A stretch of DNA of 64,000 nucleotides from Saprospiraceae bacterium (GCA_029251525.1 JAQXDE010000035.1:248001-312000); one strand, 5' to 3'; shown: positions 44,524 through 54,911, counted from the first letter of the stretch. Notes: generated from the sequence alone by a model not told the origin. Numbers and translations: made by a program.

Positions 44524-46212
44524 ATGAGAATTATTTTATTAACCTTATGTATACTACTAACTGTAGTTTCTTGTAAGGAGGATTTCACTAGTAACCCTGC
44601 AATAGGAGCTCTTAGTGACGAATCCTTAAAAAATGAAACAGGAGTAAATCTTTTACTTACTGGAGCATATTCTGTACTAAATGCTCAAAGAGCTAACAGC
44701 TATGGTAATGGTTGGGGGCTTGCAGCTGACAACTGGACAATGGATGTATTGTCTGATGATGCTCACAAAGGAAGTACTGATGATGATCAGGCTGATCTTA
44801 AAGAGATTGAGTTAATGAACTGGGCAACTGGTAATGGTTATTGGATTGCAAGGTGGGGAGCTCTTTATGCTGGTGTTAACAGAGCGAATGCTGTTATTGA
44901 CTTAATCAGTAAAATCGAGGAAGGTGATTTTTCAGGACAATTAGCTGAGGCTAGATTCTTGAGAGCAAATGCCAACTTCCAAATTCAAGTGATGTATGGA
45001 AATGTTCCTTACGTTGGAGAAGTAGAGTACGCTGCAACTGAGTTTAATCAACCTAATTCCGGTCCAATTTGGGATAAAATTGAGGCAGATTTTGAGTATG
45101 CAGCAAACAACCTTCCAGTTAGCCAGTCTGATGTAGGCAGACCTAATTCTTGGACAGCAAAAGCATTTTTAGGTAAGACTTATTTGTACCAATCTAAGTG
45201 GTCAGAGGCTTCATCTACACTAAATGATGTAGTGAATAACGGTCCTTATGGATTACTTTCTGAATTTGTACACAATTTTAGATCAGAAGGAGAGAATGGT
45301 TCAGAGTCAATTTTTGCCATTCAATTTGCTACTGATGGTGGTCAGTCTTTTAATGCAAACAGTACTGGTGCATTGAATTTCCCTAATCCAGGTCCGTTTG
45401 GTGCTTGCTGTGGTTTCTATCAACCAACTCAAGATTTATTGAACGCTTTTCAAACTGATGCAAATGGTTTACCGTTATTAGATACTTATAACCAGCAAGA
45501 TGTTGCTAGTGATTATGGTGTTCTTTCAGCTGACCCATTTACACTTCATACTGGAAACTTAGATCCAAGATCTGATTATACTGTTGGTAGAAGAGGGATT
45601 GATTATAATGGATATGGTGCACATGTTGGTAGTGACTGGATTCGTGCAACATTTGCTGACATTTCAGGCCCTTACTTACCTAAGAAAAATGTTTATTGGG
45701 CAGATGATGCAACTAATACACAATCTACAGGTGGCTGGGGACAGCAATTGTCTGGTGTTAATTACCATATTATGCGTCATGCAGATTTATTGTTAATGGC
45801 TGCAGAAGCTGCGGTTGAAACAGGCGATTTAGGTACAGCTCTTGCTAATGTTAACCTTATAAGAAATAGAGCAAAGAACTCTAGCTATATGCAAGTTGTA
45901 GGTGGTGGAGCTGACGCTGCTAATTATGTAATTGAGCCTTACACAGATTTCCCTGACGTAGATTTTGCAAGAAAAGCTGTTCGTTTTGAACGAAGACTTG
46001 AGTTAGGTATGGAAGGACATCGTTTATTTGATCTTAGACGATGGGGTGTTACAAAACAAGTAATGACTGATTACTTCACTAACGAAGCAAGAACAATAAC
46101 AAATTTTGGTGATAAAGTAAGTGCTTTCGAAGATAAGCATGTACTTTTTCCAATTCCCCTTGGAGCTATTGATTTAAGTGATGGAGCACTTATTCAAAAT
46201 CCAGGATATTAA
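44524..46212 (+). CDS. SusD/RagB-type nutrient-binding lipoprotein
   Basis: A protein of 562 residues that caps the SusC transporter on the cell surface and binds its substrate. Lipoprotein signal MRIILLTLCILLTVVSCKED with the lipidated Cys at 17. The helical SusD core starts with LSDESLKNETGVNLLLTGAY. Typical motifs are EARFLRANANFQIQVMYGNV, AKAFLGKTYLYQSKWSEASS, IMRHADLLLMAAEAAVETG, NLIRNRAK and RKAVRFERRLELGMEGHRLF followed by DLRRWG near the end. Complete. It pairs with the SusC gene upstream, and a long hairpin separates it from the FG-GAP gene. Confidence 0.96.
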   Translation: MRIILLTLCILLTVVSCKEDFTSNPAIGALSDESLKNETGVNLLLTGAYSVLNAQRANSYGNGWGLAADNWTMDVLSDDAHKGSTDDDQADLKEIELMNWATGNGYWIARWGALYAGVNRANAVIDLISKIEEGDFSGQLAEARFLRANANFQIQVMYGNVPYVGEVEYAATEFNQPNSGPIWDKIEADFEYAANNLPVSQSDVGRPNSWTAKAFLGKTYLYQSKWSEASSTLNDVVNNGPYGLLSEFVHNFRSEGENGSESIFAIQFATDGGQSFNANSTGALNFPNPGPFGACCGFYQPTQDLLNAFQTDANGLPLLDTYNQQDVASDYGVLSADPFTLHTGNLDPRSDYTVGRRGIDYNGYGAHVGSDWIRATFADISGPYLPKKNVYWADDATNTQSTGGWGQQLSGVNYHIMRHADLLLMAAEAAVETGDLGTALANVNLIRNRAKNSSYMQVVGGGADAANYVIEPYTDFPDVDFARKAVRFERRLELGMEGHRLFDLRRWGVTKQVMTDYFTNEARTITNFGDKVSAFEDKHVLFPIPLGAIDLSDGALIQNPGY

Positions 46213-46287
46213 TAATTAACTAAAGTTATCAGGTTAGGGATTTTTTCCTTGATTTGATAGCTTTTAGTTTATTTATTTAAAAAATCA

Positions 46288-46360
46288 AGTCTTTAAAGTC
46301 TTACAATGATTATTTCTAAGCCTAAATCTTAGAAAATTTGATTGTAAGTCTTTAAAGATT
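46288..46360 (+). other. long imperfect hairpin downstream of susD
   Basis: Arms 46288-46320 and 46328-46360, 33 bases each, are complementary at 26 of 33 positions plus one G-T pair, with a 7-base loop. Core pieces are CTTTAAAG...CTTACAAT and TTTCTAAG. A short T run follows. It lies in the 166-base gap between susD and the FG-GAP gene and could be a partial terminator or RNA-processing site. Confidence 0.6.
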
Positions 46361-46378
46361 TTTAGTATAAACAAGAAT

Positions 46379-49300
46379 ATGAAATTCTCCTTTTTCAAAT
46401 CTACCATCCAGATTTTCCTCTTTATAGCTATGTTTTTCTCTTGTAATAATAATACAGAAAATTATACTGCGTTTAACAAGCTTATTTCAGATAACTCTGG
46501 AATTGATTTTTCGAATGACCTAATAGAAAATGATAGCCTTAATTATTTTACCTATGCCTATATTTATATGGGAGGTGGCATTTCGGCAGGCGACATAAAT
46601 AATGATGGCTTGATTGATTTATATTTCACAGGTAATATGGTTTCTAATAAATTATATTTGAATAAGGGGGATTTAAAATTTGAAGATATATCAGTTTTAG
46701 CAGGAATTGAAGGAGATTCGAGATGGTACACTGGAACAACAATGGTAGATATTAATAATGATGGTTTTTTAGATATCTATTGTTCGGTTGGTGGAAAATT
46801 CTCTCCAAAAGAAAATCAGCTTTTTATAAATAATGGGGATAACACATTTACTGAACAAGCAAAAAAATATGGAATTGATGATTCTAGTAATAGTGTTCAA
46901 TCAACTTTCTTCGATTATGACTTAGATGGCGACTTAGATTTGTATGTGGCTAACTATCCACCTACATCATTTAATGCGCCTAATCACTATTATGCATTTA
47001 GACAAAAAAATCCTAGCGATTTAGAAACAGATAGATTATTTAAAAGAGAAGGAGATATATTTATAGATGTTACAGAAGCAGCAGGATTGAAAACTTTTGG
47101 GCTATCCTTAAGTGCAACTGTCGGGGATGTGAATCAAGATGGTTGGCCTGATATTTATGTTTCAAATGATTTTAGCACGCCAGATTATCTTTTTATCAAT
47201 AACAAGAATGGTACATTTTCTGAAAAAGTGAAACAAGCTACACAGAATACCTCTTTTTACGGAATGGGGGTAGATATTGCCGATTTTAATAATGATAATT
47301 TACTGGACATTATTCAGGTTGATATGACTTCTCAAATTAATCGAAGAGCAAAAGCTAATATGGCAAGTATGAATCCAAGACTTTTTTGGAGTACTGTAAA
47401 TTCAGGGTTTCATTATCAGTATATGCAAAATAGTTTACAGGTAAATAATGGCAATTATCAAGAAGGTATACCTCATTTTAGCAACCTATCTAGAATAGCA
47501 GGATTATCGTCTACAGACTGGAGTTGGGGTCCGCTCATTGCTGATTTGGATAATGATGGTTGGAAAGATATTTTTATTTCAAATGGGACTCGAAGAGAAA
47601 TCAATAATCGAGATTTTTTTCTAAGAATAGAAAAGAAAGGAGTTCATCCTGATAGTACACTTGAGAAGACTTTGGCTATGCCTTCCGAAAAAATTGAAAA
47701 TTACGTATTTAAAAATAACAGAGATCTTACATTTGTACAGAAAAATAAAGACTGGGGCCTTGATGAAAAAACATTTTCAAATGGGAGTTTATATGTAGAC
47801 TTAGATAATGATGGTGATCTTGAAATAGTAACTAATAACATTGACGATAAAGCATCTATTTATGAAAACAAGAATATTGAAAATAATAATTTCCTCTCAC
47901 TCAAATTCAATGGAACAAAGCAAAATAATTTGGGGCTTGGAGTAAAAGTTATACTGTTTGCAAATAATGAAAAACAATTTCAAGAGTTAACATTGACTAG
48001 GGGTTTTCAGTCTTCGGTAGCACCGCAAATGAATTTTGGTATAGGTAAAGCTGAAAATATTGATTCAATAAAAGTTATTTGGCCTGATCGGAATTATCAA
48101 ATTATTACTAATGTTTCTGCTAATTCAATATTAGTAATAAATCATTCTGAATCAAGGTCACAGTTGGAATATACTGGCATTAAGTCAAACAAAATATTTA
48201 AAACAATTGCCGAAGAAGATTTGATGTTAAATCATTTACATAGTGAAAACCCTTTTAATGATTTTGAAAAGGAAATTCTTTTACCTCATCAGACATCTAT
48301 GTTTGGTCCTAATATTGGAGCAGCTGATTTGAATGGAGATGGAACGGAGGATATAGTAGTGGGTGGATCTTCTAAGTTTGCTACTTCGATTTACTTTCAA
48401 GATGAGAATGAATTTAAAAAATCAGATACAAAAATATTTGATACCGATGAAGTTTTTGAAGATATGGGAATACATATTTTTGATGTTGAAAATGATGGTG
48501 ATCAAGATATTTATATTGCAAGTGGGGGGAATGAATTTTCTCCAAAGTCAAAAGACTTACAAGACCGATTATACCTAAATGATGGAAAAGGGAATTTTAT
48601 AAAATCTGATTCTGGATTACCTGAGATGTTGACGAGTAGTTCAAGAGTTTATAGTTATGATTATGATAATGACGGAGATAAAGATTTATTTGTAGCAGGA
48701 AGATTAGTTCCAGGAAATTATCCATCTCCAACGGATAGTTATATCCTAGAGAATAAAAGCTCAAAAGATAACGTCATATTTGAAAATGTAACATCTAAGG
48801 TCGCTCCAGATTTAGAAAAGATAGGTATGGTAACTGATGCCGTTTGGTGTGATTATGATAATGATGGTTGGACTGACTTGATCCTAGTAGGAGAGTGGAT
48901 GCCTATTGTTGTTTTAAAAAATGAAAATGGGGAATTTAAAAATGTTTCTAATTCGCTTGGAGTAGATGATACCAGAGGTTGGTGGTTTAGCATAGAGAAA
49001 GGGGATTTTGATAATGATGGTGATATGGATTTTGTAGTTGGAAATCTTGGACTAAATTACAAATACAAAGCTACCGAAAAAGAAACTTTCGATATTTATT
49101 TTAACGATTTTGACAAAAATAATAAAAACGATATTGTCCTTAGTTATTATAATGAAGGGGAACAATTTCCTGTTCGTGGAAGAGAATGTTCTTCGCAACA
49201 AATTCCTGCAATCAAAAGTAAATTTAAAGATTATGAATCTTTTTCGGTGGCAACATTAGAGGATGTTTATACTAAAGATGATCTTGAAAAATCTTTGCAT

Positions 49301-49693
49301 TATCAAATTAAATCATTTGCAAGTGTATATTTAGAAAACACCGCAGATGGTTTTAAAATCCAGACTTTACCTAATTTAGCCCAAACCTCATGTATCAATA
49401 AAATTTTAGTTGAGGATTTCAATAAGGACGGACATTTGGATGCACTTATAGCAGGCAATTTACATGCTTCAGAAGTAGAAACACCAAGAAGTGATGCGGG
49501 CGTAGGTCTCCTATTGTTAGGTAATGGGAAAGGTGATCTGACTCCTATGCAAACTACAGAAAGTGGACTTCTTGTCTCGGGGGATGTTAAAGATATCGTT
49601 AAAATAAAAATAAAAGGAATAGATTATTTGGTTGTTGCAAAGAATTCTGATTTACTCCAATTTGTAGAGGTACAAAATAAATTTTTGTATTAA
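46379..49693 (+). CDS. FG-GAP/VCBS repeat lipoprotein with an ASPIC/UnbV domain
   Basis: A protein of 1104 residues predicted to sit on the cell surface. The signal FLFIAMFFSCNNNTENY gives a lipidated Cys near residue 22. It carries about ten FG-GAP/VCBS repeats with Ca-binding D-x-[DN]-x-DG loops such as GDINNDGLIDLYFTG, VDINNDGFLDIYC, YDLDGDLDLYVANY and DYDNDGDKDLFVAG. An ASPIC/UnbV domain at ~510-595 (GLGVKVILFANNEKQFQELT, QMNFGIGKAENIDSIKVIWP) splits two sets of propeller repeats. Such proteins commonly follow SusC/SusD genes in this phylum. They may bind or present the imported compound, but their exact role is unknown. It starts 166 bases after susD. Confidence 0.93.
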   Translation: MKFSFFKSTIQIFLFIAMFFSCNNNTENYTAFNKLISDNSGIDFSNDLIENDSLNYFTYAYIYMGGGISAGDINNDGLIDLYFTGNMVSNKLYLNKGDLKFEDISVLAGIEGDSRWYTGTTMVDINNDGFLDIYCSVGGKFSPKENQLFINNGDNTFTEQAKKYGIDDSSNSVQSTFFDYDLDGDLDLYVANYPPTSFNAPNHYYAFRQKNPSDLETDRLFKREGDIFIDVTEAAGLKTFGLSLSATVGDVNQDGWPDIYVSNDFSTPDYLFINNKNGTFSEKVKQATQNTSFYGMGVDIADFNNDNLLDIIQVDMTSQINRRAKANMASMNPRLFWSTVNSGFHYQYMQNSLQVNNGNYQEGIPHFSNLSRIAGLSSTDWSWGPLIADLDNDGWKDIFISNGTRREINNRDFFLRIEKKGVHPDSTLEKTLAMPSEKIENYVFKNNRDLTFVQKNKDWGLDEKTFSNGSLYVDLDNDGDLEIVTNNIDDKASIYENKNIENNNFLSLKFNGTKQNNLGLGVKVILFANNEKQFQELTLTRGFQSSVAPQMNFGIGKAENIDSIKVIWPDRNYQIITNVSANSILVINHSESRSQLEYTGIKSNKIFKTIAEEDLMLNHLHSENPFNDFEKEILLPHQTSMFGPNIGAADLNGDGTEDIVVGGSSKFATSIYFQDENEFKKSDTKIFDTDEVFEDMGIHIFDVENDGDQDIYIASGGNEFSPKSKDLQDRLYLNDGKGNFIKSDSGLPEMLTSSSRVYSYDYDNDGDKDLFVAGRLVPGNYPSPTDSYILENKSSKDNVIFENVTSKVAPDLEKIGMVTDAVWCDYDNDGWTDLILVGEWMPIVVLKNENGEFKNVSNSLGVDDTRGWWFSIEKGDFDNDGDMDFVVGNLGLNYKYKATEKETFDIYFNDFDKNNKNDIVLSYYNEGEQFPVRGRECSSQQIPAIKSKFKDYESFSVATLEDVYTKDDLEKSLHYQIKSFASVYLENTADGFKIQTLPNLAQTSCINKILVEDFNKDGHLDALIAGNLHASEVETPRSDAGVGLLLLGNGKGDLTPMQTTESGLLVSGDVKDIVKIKIKGIDYLVVAKNSDLLQFVEVQNKFLY

Positions 49694-49881
49694 ATTTATA
49701 CTAATAAGTGATTTAGTGCTAAATAGTATTAGGATCAGTAAAAAATGAATTGAATCAATATTTTAAATTTTTAATGTTTAATATGGACTGGAGGTTATAA
49801 ACTGTTTAGGAACATTACTTCCTATTCTGTTAGTTTAAATTTTGTATTTGATTTTAGTTCGTACTAATCTTTTAAAAGAAT

Positions 49882-51189
49882 ATGAATCTAAAGAAGAAAA
49901 ATTCAGATTATTATATTTCAACAATCCTTACTTATTTTTCATTTTCGATTCTTTCCTATTTAATATTATATCAATTAGGCATAGTAGACTATTTACCTTC
50001 TAACAATACTCTAGATAGTGGCGACTCAGGCTTTTATCATTCTATTATGAATAATGGTTATCAGACGTCTGGTAAATTTTCTAAAAATCCTGGTTTCTTT
50101 CCTTTCTTCCCATATTTTTGGCGTCTTACCCAGTTATCCTCAATAGGTATTAGCATATTAAACACACTTTTATTTCTTACGAGTTTGAGTTGGTTGTGTA
50201 ATATTTTAAAACCTGATAAAATTACCTTGCTTTTTTATATGGGCTCACCATATTTATTTTTTATGTGGGTGCCTTTATCAGAATCACTATTTTTTTTCTT
50301 TTGCGTTTCGATAGTTTACGGTATCATAAATGATAAATCTAAATATGTTTTCTTAGGAATTTTATTTTCAGCATTAACTCGTCCAATTTTTTTATTTTTT
50401 ATTCCCGCTTTCATAGGAATGACACTAATGAGCCAGCCTATAGAAAAAGTTTTTTCTAAAGTTATTTGGGGTAAGATAATTCTTAGGTACATAGTTCCTT
50501 GTATGTTAGGTATATTTTTGGTTGTACTTTTTCAATATTGCCAAACTGGGATATGGTTTATTTATTTTGAAATTCAATCAACTGTTTGGGGACGAGCATT
50601 CAACTATGGACCAACTTTCCCACTAGGATACAATACTCCATTTTGGAATTTAAATGGAAGTTATTTCAGTTTTTGGATTGGTGCGACTATTTCTACTTTT
50701 GGACTAAAGTTATTGGTTGACTGGTTTAGGAAAAAAGAAATTTTAACTCAAATAAAAAATTATGAATTATTCTCAGTAATTTTTATTTGCATGGTTCTAA
50801 TGAGTATTCTTTTTTTTAATGCAACTTGGATGTGGAATCCAGAAACTGAAACTAGTTCTACACATTTTACAGGAATCAATAGATACATCCATCCAACTGT
50901 TTTTATTTTAATTCTTTTAATCTACTTTTTTAGGACAAGGAAATTTACAGCAATTCAATATTTTTCTCTTTTTGTTTTTACTCACCTAGTTTGGTTTTCA
51001 TTTGATTTACATTACTATAGTCATATTCAGAGATATTTAGTATTTTCAATTCCTACTATTTTTATTATTGCTTTAGGTTTGTACCACGCTTATCGTTGGA
51101 AACTATTAGGCTATGGGTTGGTTACTTTTTCATTTATATTGCAGAGTATTTTATTTAATTACTTTTTGAGTTTTATCCAAGTAGATTAA
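49882..51189 (+). CDS. GT-C-fold membrane glycosyltransferase-like protein
   Basis: An integral membrane protein of 435 residues with about 10-11 helices. The first periplasmic loop holds NNTLDSGDSGFYHSIMNNGY and KNPGFFPFFPYFWRL. This resembles the 'D-S-x-x-Y...FFPLYP' loop of PIG-V-type mannosyltransferases (GT76) and other GT-C enzymes, whose acidic residue in that loop is catalytic. Later loops carry WNPETETSSTHFTGINRYIH. It would transfer a sugar from a lipid carrier in the periplasm, but donor and acceptor are unknown. The gene may belong to the susCD transcription unit or stand alone; the gap is 188 bases. Confidence 0.6.
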   Translation: MNLKKKNSDYYISTILTYFSFSILSYLILYQLGIVDYLPSNNTLDSGDSGFYHSIMNNGYQTSGKFSKNPGFFPFFPYFWRLTQLSSIGISILNTLLFLTSLSWLCNILKPDKITLLFYMGSPYLFFMWVPLSESLFFFFCVSIVYGIINDKSKYVFLGILFSALTRPIFLFFIPAFIGMTLMSQPIEKVFSKVIWGKIILRYIVPCMLGIFLVVLFQYCQTGIWFIYFEIQSTVWGRAFNYGPTFPLGYNTPFWNLNGSYFSFWIGATISTFGLKLLVDWFRKKEILTQIKNYELFSVIFICMVLMSILFFNATWMWNPETETSSTHFTGINRYIHPTVFILILLIYFFRTRKFTAIQYFSLFVFTHLVWFSFDLHYYSHIQRYLVFSIPTIFIIALGLYHAYRWKLLGYGLVTFSFILQSILFNYFLSFIQVD

Positions 51190-51278
51190 TGAAAATATAG
51201 TTAGGGATTAGATTTTCGATTTATTCAAGAATACCATTATCTTATATTTATTATAAACAAAACAAAAATCAAAATAAC

Positions 51279-52190
51279 ATGAAGAATGATCGTAGGAAGT
51301 TTTTGCAAATATCAAGCACCTTGGCGGCTGGTTCATTAGTTCTCCCTAATTTCGGATGTGGGACTTCTAATTCTGATAAAGGAACAACTGAGAGTACTGT
51401 TGTAACTGATGCTTTGAAACCAAGTATAGATGAATTTGGTATCCAACTCTATACCTTACGGGATGATATGCCACAAGATCCAAAGTCTGTTTTGAAACAA
51501 TTATCAAGTTTTGGATATAAGCAAATTGAAGGATATGAAGGTGAACAAGGATTATTTTGGGGAATGGGAAATAAGGATTATAAAAAATATCTTGATGATC
51601 AGGGAATGAAAATGGTTTCTGCTCATTGTAATATTTACGAAGATTTTGAAACTAAGGTAACTCAGGCTGCTGAGATAGGTATGGATTACTTAGTTTGCCC
51701 ATGGGTTGGACCGCAAAAAACAATGGATGAATGGAAAAAGGTTTGTGATTTATTTAATTCATGTGGGACAATTTGCAAAAAGCATGGAATTAATTTTGCC
51801 TATCATAATCATGCTTATTCGTTTAAAGCATTTACAGGAATGATTCCTCATGATTTTATAATGGATAATACTGATCCAGAATTAGTAGATCATGAAATGG
51901 ATATTTATTGGGTCGTTACTGGAGGAGCTGATCCAATAACTTATTTAGAAAAATATTCTAATCGGTTCCGACTTTGTCATGTAAAGGATAGGTTGAAAGA
52001 TGCAGGTGAAGAACGAGAAGCTTCGTGTAACCTAGGTACAGGATCAATCGATTTTTCTAAAATATTGAAAGTGGCAAAAGATAATGGAATGAAATATTTT
52101 ATCGTTGAGCAAGAGCGGTATGATAATTCTACTCCACTTGAAAGTGCTAAAGTTGGAGCTGATTATTTGAAAAAATTAGTTTTTACTTAA
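51279..52190 (+). CDS. exported sugar phosphate isomerase/epimerase-like TIM-barrel protein
   Basis: A protein of 303 residues of the xylose-isomerase-like (AP_endonuc_2) fold. The N-terminus MKNDRRKFLQISSTLAAGSL has a twin-arginine motif, followed by a cysteine in FGCGTS that could be lipidated. The barrel shows FGIQLYTLRDDMPQDPKSVL, FGYKQIEGYEG, MVSAHCNIYEDFE, INFAYHNHAYSF (metal-binding His), DHEMDIYWVVTGGADP and HVKDRLKDAGEERE. Exported members act on sugars or sugar acids in the periplasm. Position after the SusC/SusD set suggests processing of the imported compound (inference). Confidence 0.88.
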   Translation: MKNDRRKFLQISSTLAAGSLVLPNFGCGTSNSDKGTTESTVVTDALKPSIDEFGIQLYTLRDDMPQDPKSVLKQLSSFGYKQIEGYEGEQGLFWGMGNKDYKKYLDDQGMKMVSAHCNIYEDFETKVTQAAEIGMDYLVCPWVGPQKTMDEWKKVCDLFNSCGTICKKHGINFAYHNHAYSFKAFTGMIPHDFIMDNTDPELVDHEMDIYWVVTGGADPITYLEKYSNRFRLCHVKDRLKDAGEEREASCNLGTGSIDFSKILKVAKDNGMKYFIVEQERYDNSTPLESAKVGADYLKKLVFT

Positions 52191-52212
52191 AATAAAAAAT
52201 AGATCAAATAAG

Positions 52213-52253
52213 AAAAAGCCTCAATTGAAAATTCAAATTGAGGCTTTTTTTTT
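52213..52253. terminator. strong bidirectional terminator
   Basis: AAAAAGCCTCAATT (52213-52226) and AATTGAGGCTTTTT (52236-52249) form a 14-bp stem with a 9-base loop, followed by further T. It separates two convergent genes. Confidence 0.9.
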
Positions 52254-52278
52254 GACAAGTTGAAATAACTTTTAATTT

Positions 52279-53163
52279 TTACTTCAAGTTGTTTTTGAAA
52301 AAATCAATTGTTCTTTTCCAAGCCAATTGAGCTTGCTCCTTATCATATCTTCCAGTCGAATCATTATGAAATCCATGATTCGCTTTTGGGTAAATATGAG
52401 CTTCGTAAGTTTTACTATTTTTCTTTAATGCTTCTTCAAAAGCTGGCCATCCTTCATTGACTCTTTTATCTAATTCTCCCAATTGAACCAGTAGAGGAGC
52501 TTGAATTTTTGGAACTAATTCACCATCAGGTTGTCTGCCATAGAATGGTACTGCTGCTTTCAAACCAGGTAATCTTACAGCCATCATATTTGAAATCCAT
52601 CCACCAAAACAAAAACCAACTACTCCAACATTTCCATCACAGTTGGGATGTGATTTTAGATATTCATAAGCAGCAATAAAATCTTCTAGCATTTCATTCT
52701 TATCCCGTTTGCGTTGCATAGTTCGACCATCGTCATCATTTCCAGGATAGCCACCAAGAGGAGTCAAGGCATCAGGAGCTAGCGAAATAAAGCCAGGTAA
52801 AGCTGCTCGTCTTCCCACGTCTTCGATGTGTGGATTCAGGCCTCGATTTTCATGAACGACAATTATACCTGGAAGTTTTCTCTTTATTTTTGCGGGACGA
52901 GAAAGTAAACCTTTGATTTCGCCTCCTCCTTTTTCAGAATTGAAAGTGATAAATTCCGTTGCCAATCTAGAGTCATCTTTGGAGATTTGTATCTCATCAT
53001 AGTTAGGCATTACGCAACTAAGTAAATTACTCATAGTCAATCCACCAACTGCGTAAATGGATAGTTTTTCCATAAATTTTCTTCGATCAATTCGGTTGTG
53101 TGCATATTCATCATAAAGATCAAATACTTCTTGATTGAGGTCTTCTTTTTTTATTTTTTTCAT
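52279..53163 (-). CDS. exported dienelactone hydrolase family protein
   Basis: A protein of 294 residues of the alpha/beta-hydrolase fold. The catalytic triad is visible as Cys185 in [10 protein letters not shown], Asp232 in [10 protein letters not shown] and His263 in [11 protein letters not shown], as in dienelactone hydrolase, where Cys replaces Ser. A ~50-residue N-terminal extension contains an RRKF twin-arginine-like motif ([20 protein letters not shown]) and a possible lipobox Cys50, so it is likely exported by Tat. The substrate is unknown; many relatives cleave esters or lactones. The gap to the upstream LytTR gene on the same strand is only 22 bases, so it may be the third gene of that operon. 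Confidence 0.88.
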   Translation of the reverse strand: MKKIKKEDLNQEVFDLYDEYAHNRIDRRKFMEKLSIYAVGGLTMSNLLSCVMPNYDEIQISKDDSRLATEFITFNSEKGGGEIKGLLSRPAKIKRKLPGIIVVHENRGLNPHIEDVGRRAALPGFISLAPDALTPLGGYPGNDDDGRTMQRKRDKNEMLEDFIAAYEYLKSHPNCDGNVGVVGFCFGGWISNMMAVRLPGLKAAVPFYGRQPDGELVPKIQAPLLVQLGELDKRVNEGWPAFEEALKKNSKTYEAHIYPKANHGFHNDSTGRYDKEQAQLAWKRTIDFFKNNLK

Positions 53164-53185
53164 AATTAGAATTTTGGTTAAACTG

Positions 53186-53878
53186 TTATTTTAAAAAACG
53201 TTCGGCAAAACTTTCTTTAAAAGCACGACCAATTGGAATGATCATTTTTTCATTTAGGAAAACTTGGTTACTCGCTACTTTTTCAATTTTAAAAGTATTG
53301 ATTATATACGATTTATGAATCCTCATAAATTGATTGTTGTCCAAATTTTCTAACCAATATCGAAGCGGTTCAGATGATAAATGTTTCTTATCTGCCAAAA
53401 ATATTTCTGTATAATCAGCATCTGATTTGATGTAGAAAATATTATCAATTATTACTTTTATATGTTCGTAACCTGATTTTATAAAAATTTCTTTTTTTGA
53501 ATTTTCTAATTTTTCAGAAACTTGTCCAATATTTTTAGTTGGCATTTTTGAAATTGCTTTGACAAACCTCTGAAAGGAAAATGGCTTTAGTAAATAATCC
53601 ACTACATTAAATTCATAACTCTCTAAAGCGTATTCCGAAAATGCTGTCGTCAAGATAATGGAAGGAGGGTTTGACAGCGATTTTAAAAAATCAATTCCTG
53701 AAATTTTAGGTAAATGAATATCTAAAAAGATTAAATCTATTTCCTCCGTTTTTAAAAAATCCATTGCTTGGATAGCATTTGAAAAAGTAGCCTTCAATTT
53801 CAAAGTCCCAAGGTCTTCAATGTATTTCTTTAAAATCCTTTGAGCAGGTGGTTGATCTTCAATAATGATACAATTCAT
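53186..53878 (-). CDS. LytTR-family response regulator
   Basis: A protein of 230 residues. The receiver domain (1-120) has the acidic pair EDQPP, the phosphate-accepting Asp53 in [11 protein letters not shown], the switch residue in [14 protein letters not shown], and Lys in [10 protein letters not shown]. The LytTR DNA-binding domain (~130-230) has [35 protein letters not shown] and [20 protein letters not shown]. It partners the histidine kinase gene 2 bases upstream. Targets are probably near: the divergent TonB receptor gene at 55219 or the hydrolase downstream (inference). Confidence 0.95.
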   Translation of the reverse strand: MNCIIIEDQPPAQRILKKYIEDLGTLKLKATFSNAIQAMDFLKTEEIDLIFLDIHLPKISGIDFLKSLSNPPSIILTTAFSEYALESYEFNVVDYLLKPFSFQRFVKAISKMPTKNIGQVSEKLENSKKEIFIKSGYEHIKVIIDNIFYIKSDADYTEIFLADKKHLSSEPLRYWLENLDNNQFMRIHKSYIINTFKIEKVASNQVFLNEKMIIPIGRAFKESFAERFLK

Positions 53879-53880
53879 TC

Positions 53881-54906
53881 TTATTCTTTGGTTGCTAGGT
53901 CTATTGTCAATCGAACTTCGTAAATATTATTTTTATTTTGAATGTATAATTGATGTGCATTTGGGTAAATTAATTCTAATCTTTTTTTAACATTCTCTAG
54001 TCCAATTCCATTTGAAAGGCTATCAGTATTTGATTTAGGGAGGAATGAATTTTTACAAAGGAAACTTAAAGTTCCAGATGTTGAAAGGTGCAAATCCACT
54101 TCAATCGTAATATTATCCACTTGACTAGCTGTGCTGTGTTTAAATGCGTTTTCAATAAAAACGATTAAAATTAAAGGAGCGATTTTAAAATTGGCAAGAA
54201 TGTTTTGGGTGGAGAATTTTACCGATCCTCTCTCCTCAACTTGCATTTCACTAAGACTAATAAAATTTTCCAACTGATCAACCTCCTTGGTAAGTGGAAC
54301 AAAATCTTCTTTACATTCATACAACATATATCGGAGTAGCCCTGAGAGTTCTAGAATTATTTCAGGTGTTTCAGGTGATTGCTCAATAGCGTATGAATAA
54401 AGGTTATTTAAATTGTTAAACAGAAAATGAGGATTGATTTGTGTTTTTAAAAATTGTAATTCACTTTCTTTAACTGCAATTTTTAACTCGTCCACTTCTT
54501 GCTGTTTACCCAAGGCATCCCATCCAAATTTGAATCCTGACAACATTGCAATTGGTGGTAATACTTGAGACAGGGTTATTAAAATACCTCCAAATATATT
54601 CGCCCGATTTCCTGTGAAAAATATTTTTTCCAAAATAAATTCTTCAACCATAATTACTCCGATAAAAGTTAACAATACAATTACAAAAAATAGGATTGTC
54701 TTTTTTTGATAATAAAATAGAGGGAGTAATACATAATTTATGAAAAAAGCAGCGAATGCATAATTTAGAAAAAAGGCAATTTTATAGGCTGGAATACTAG
54801 TTTGGTTTCTTTCCATTGAATAGAAAAGGAAAACCAATGCGTGCAACACGATTTGGAAAATCACTTCTTTGTAGGACCATCCTTTAGTATTAATTTTTTC
54901 GGTCAT
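53881..54906 (-). CDS. LytS/YehU-type sensor histidine kinase
   Basis: An inner-membrane protein of 341 residues with about four membrane helices in the first 125 residues and no large sensing domain outside the membrane. The His_kinase domain has the phospho-acceptor H160 in FLKTQINPHFLFNNLNNLYS, N-box VFIENAFKHS, and G-box SNGIGLENVKKRLELIYP. It phosphorylates the LytTR regulator that follows at once. A -7 box, TATCTTTG, ends 5 bases upstream of the ATG, so the message may be leaderless. Short-loop membrane sensors of this kind usually sense membrane state or a partner protein. Confidence 0.94.
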   Translation of the reverse strand: MTEKINTKGWSYKEVIFQIVLHALVFLFYSMERNQTSIPAYKIAFFLNYAFAAFFINYVLLPLFYYQKKTILFFVIVLLTFIGVIMVEEFILEKIFFTGNRANIFGGILITLSQVLPPIAMLSGFKFGWDALGKQQEVDELKIAVKESELQFLKTQINPHFLFNNLNNLYSYAIEQSPETPEIILELSGLLRYMLYECKEDFVPLTKEVDQLENFISLSEMQVEERGSVKFSTQNILANFKIAPLILIVFIENAFKHSTASQVDNITIEVDLHLSTSGTLSFLCKNSFLPKSNTDSLSNGIGLENVKKRLELIYPNAHQLYIQNKNNIYEVRLTIDLATKE

Positions 54907-54911
54907 GATTT

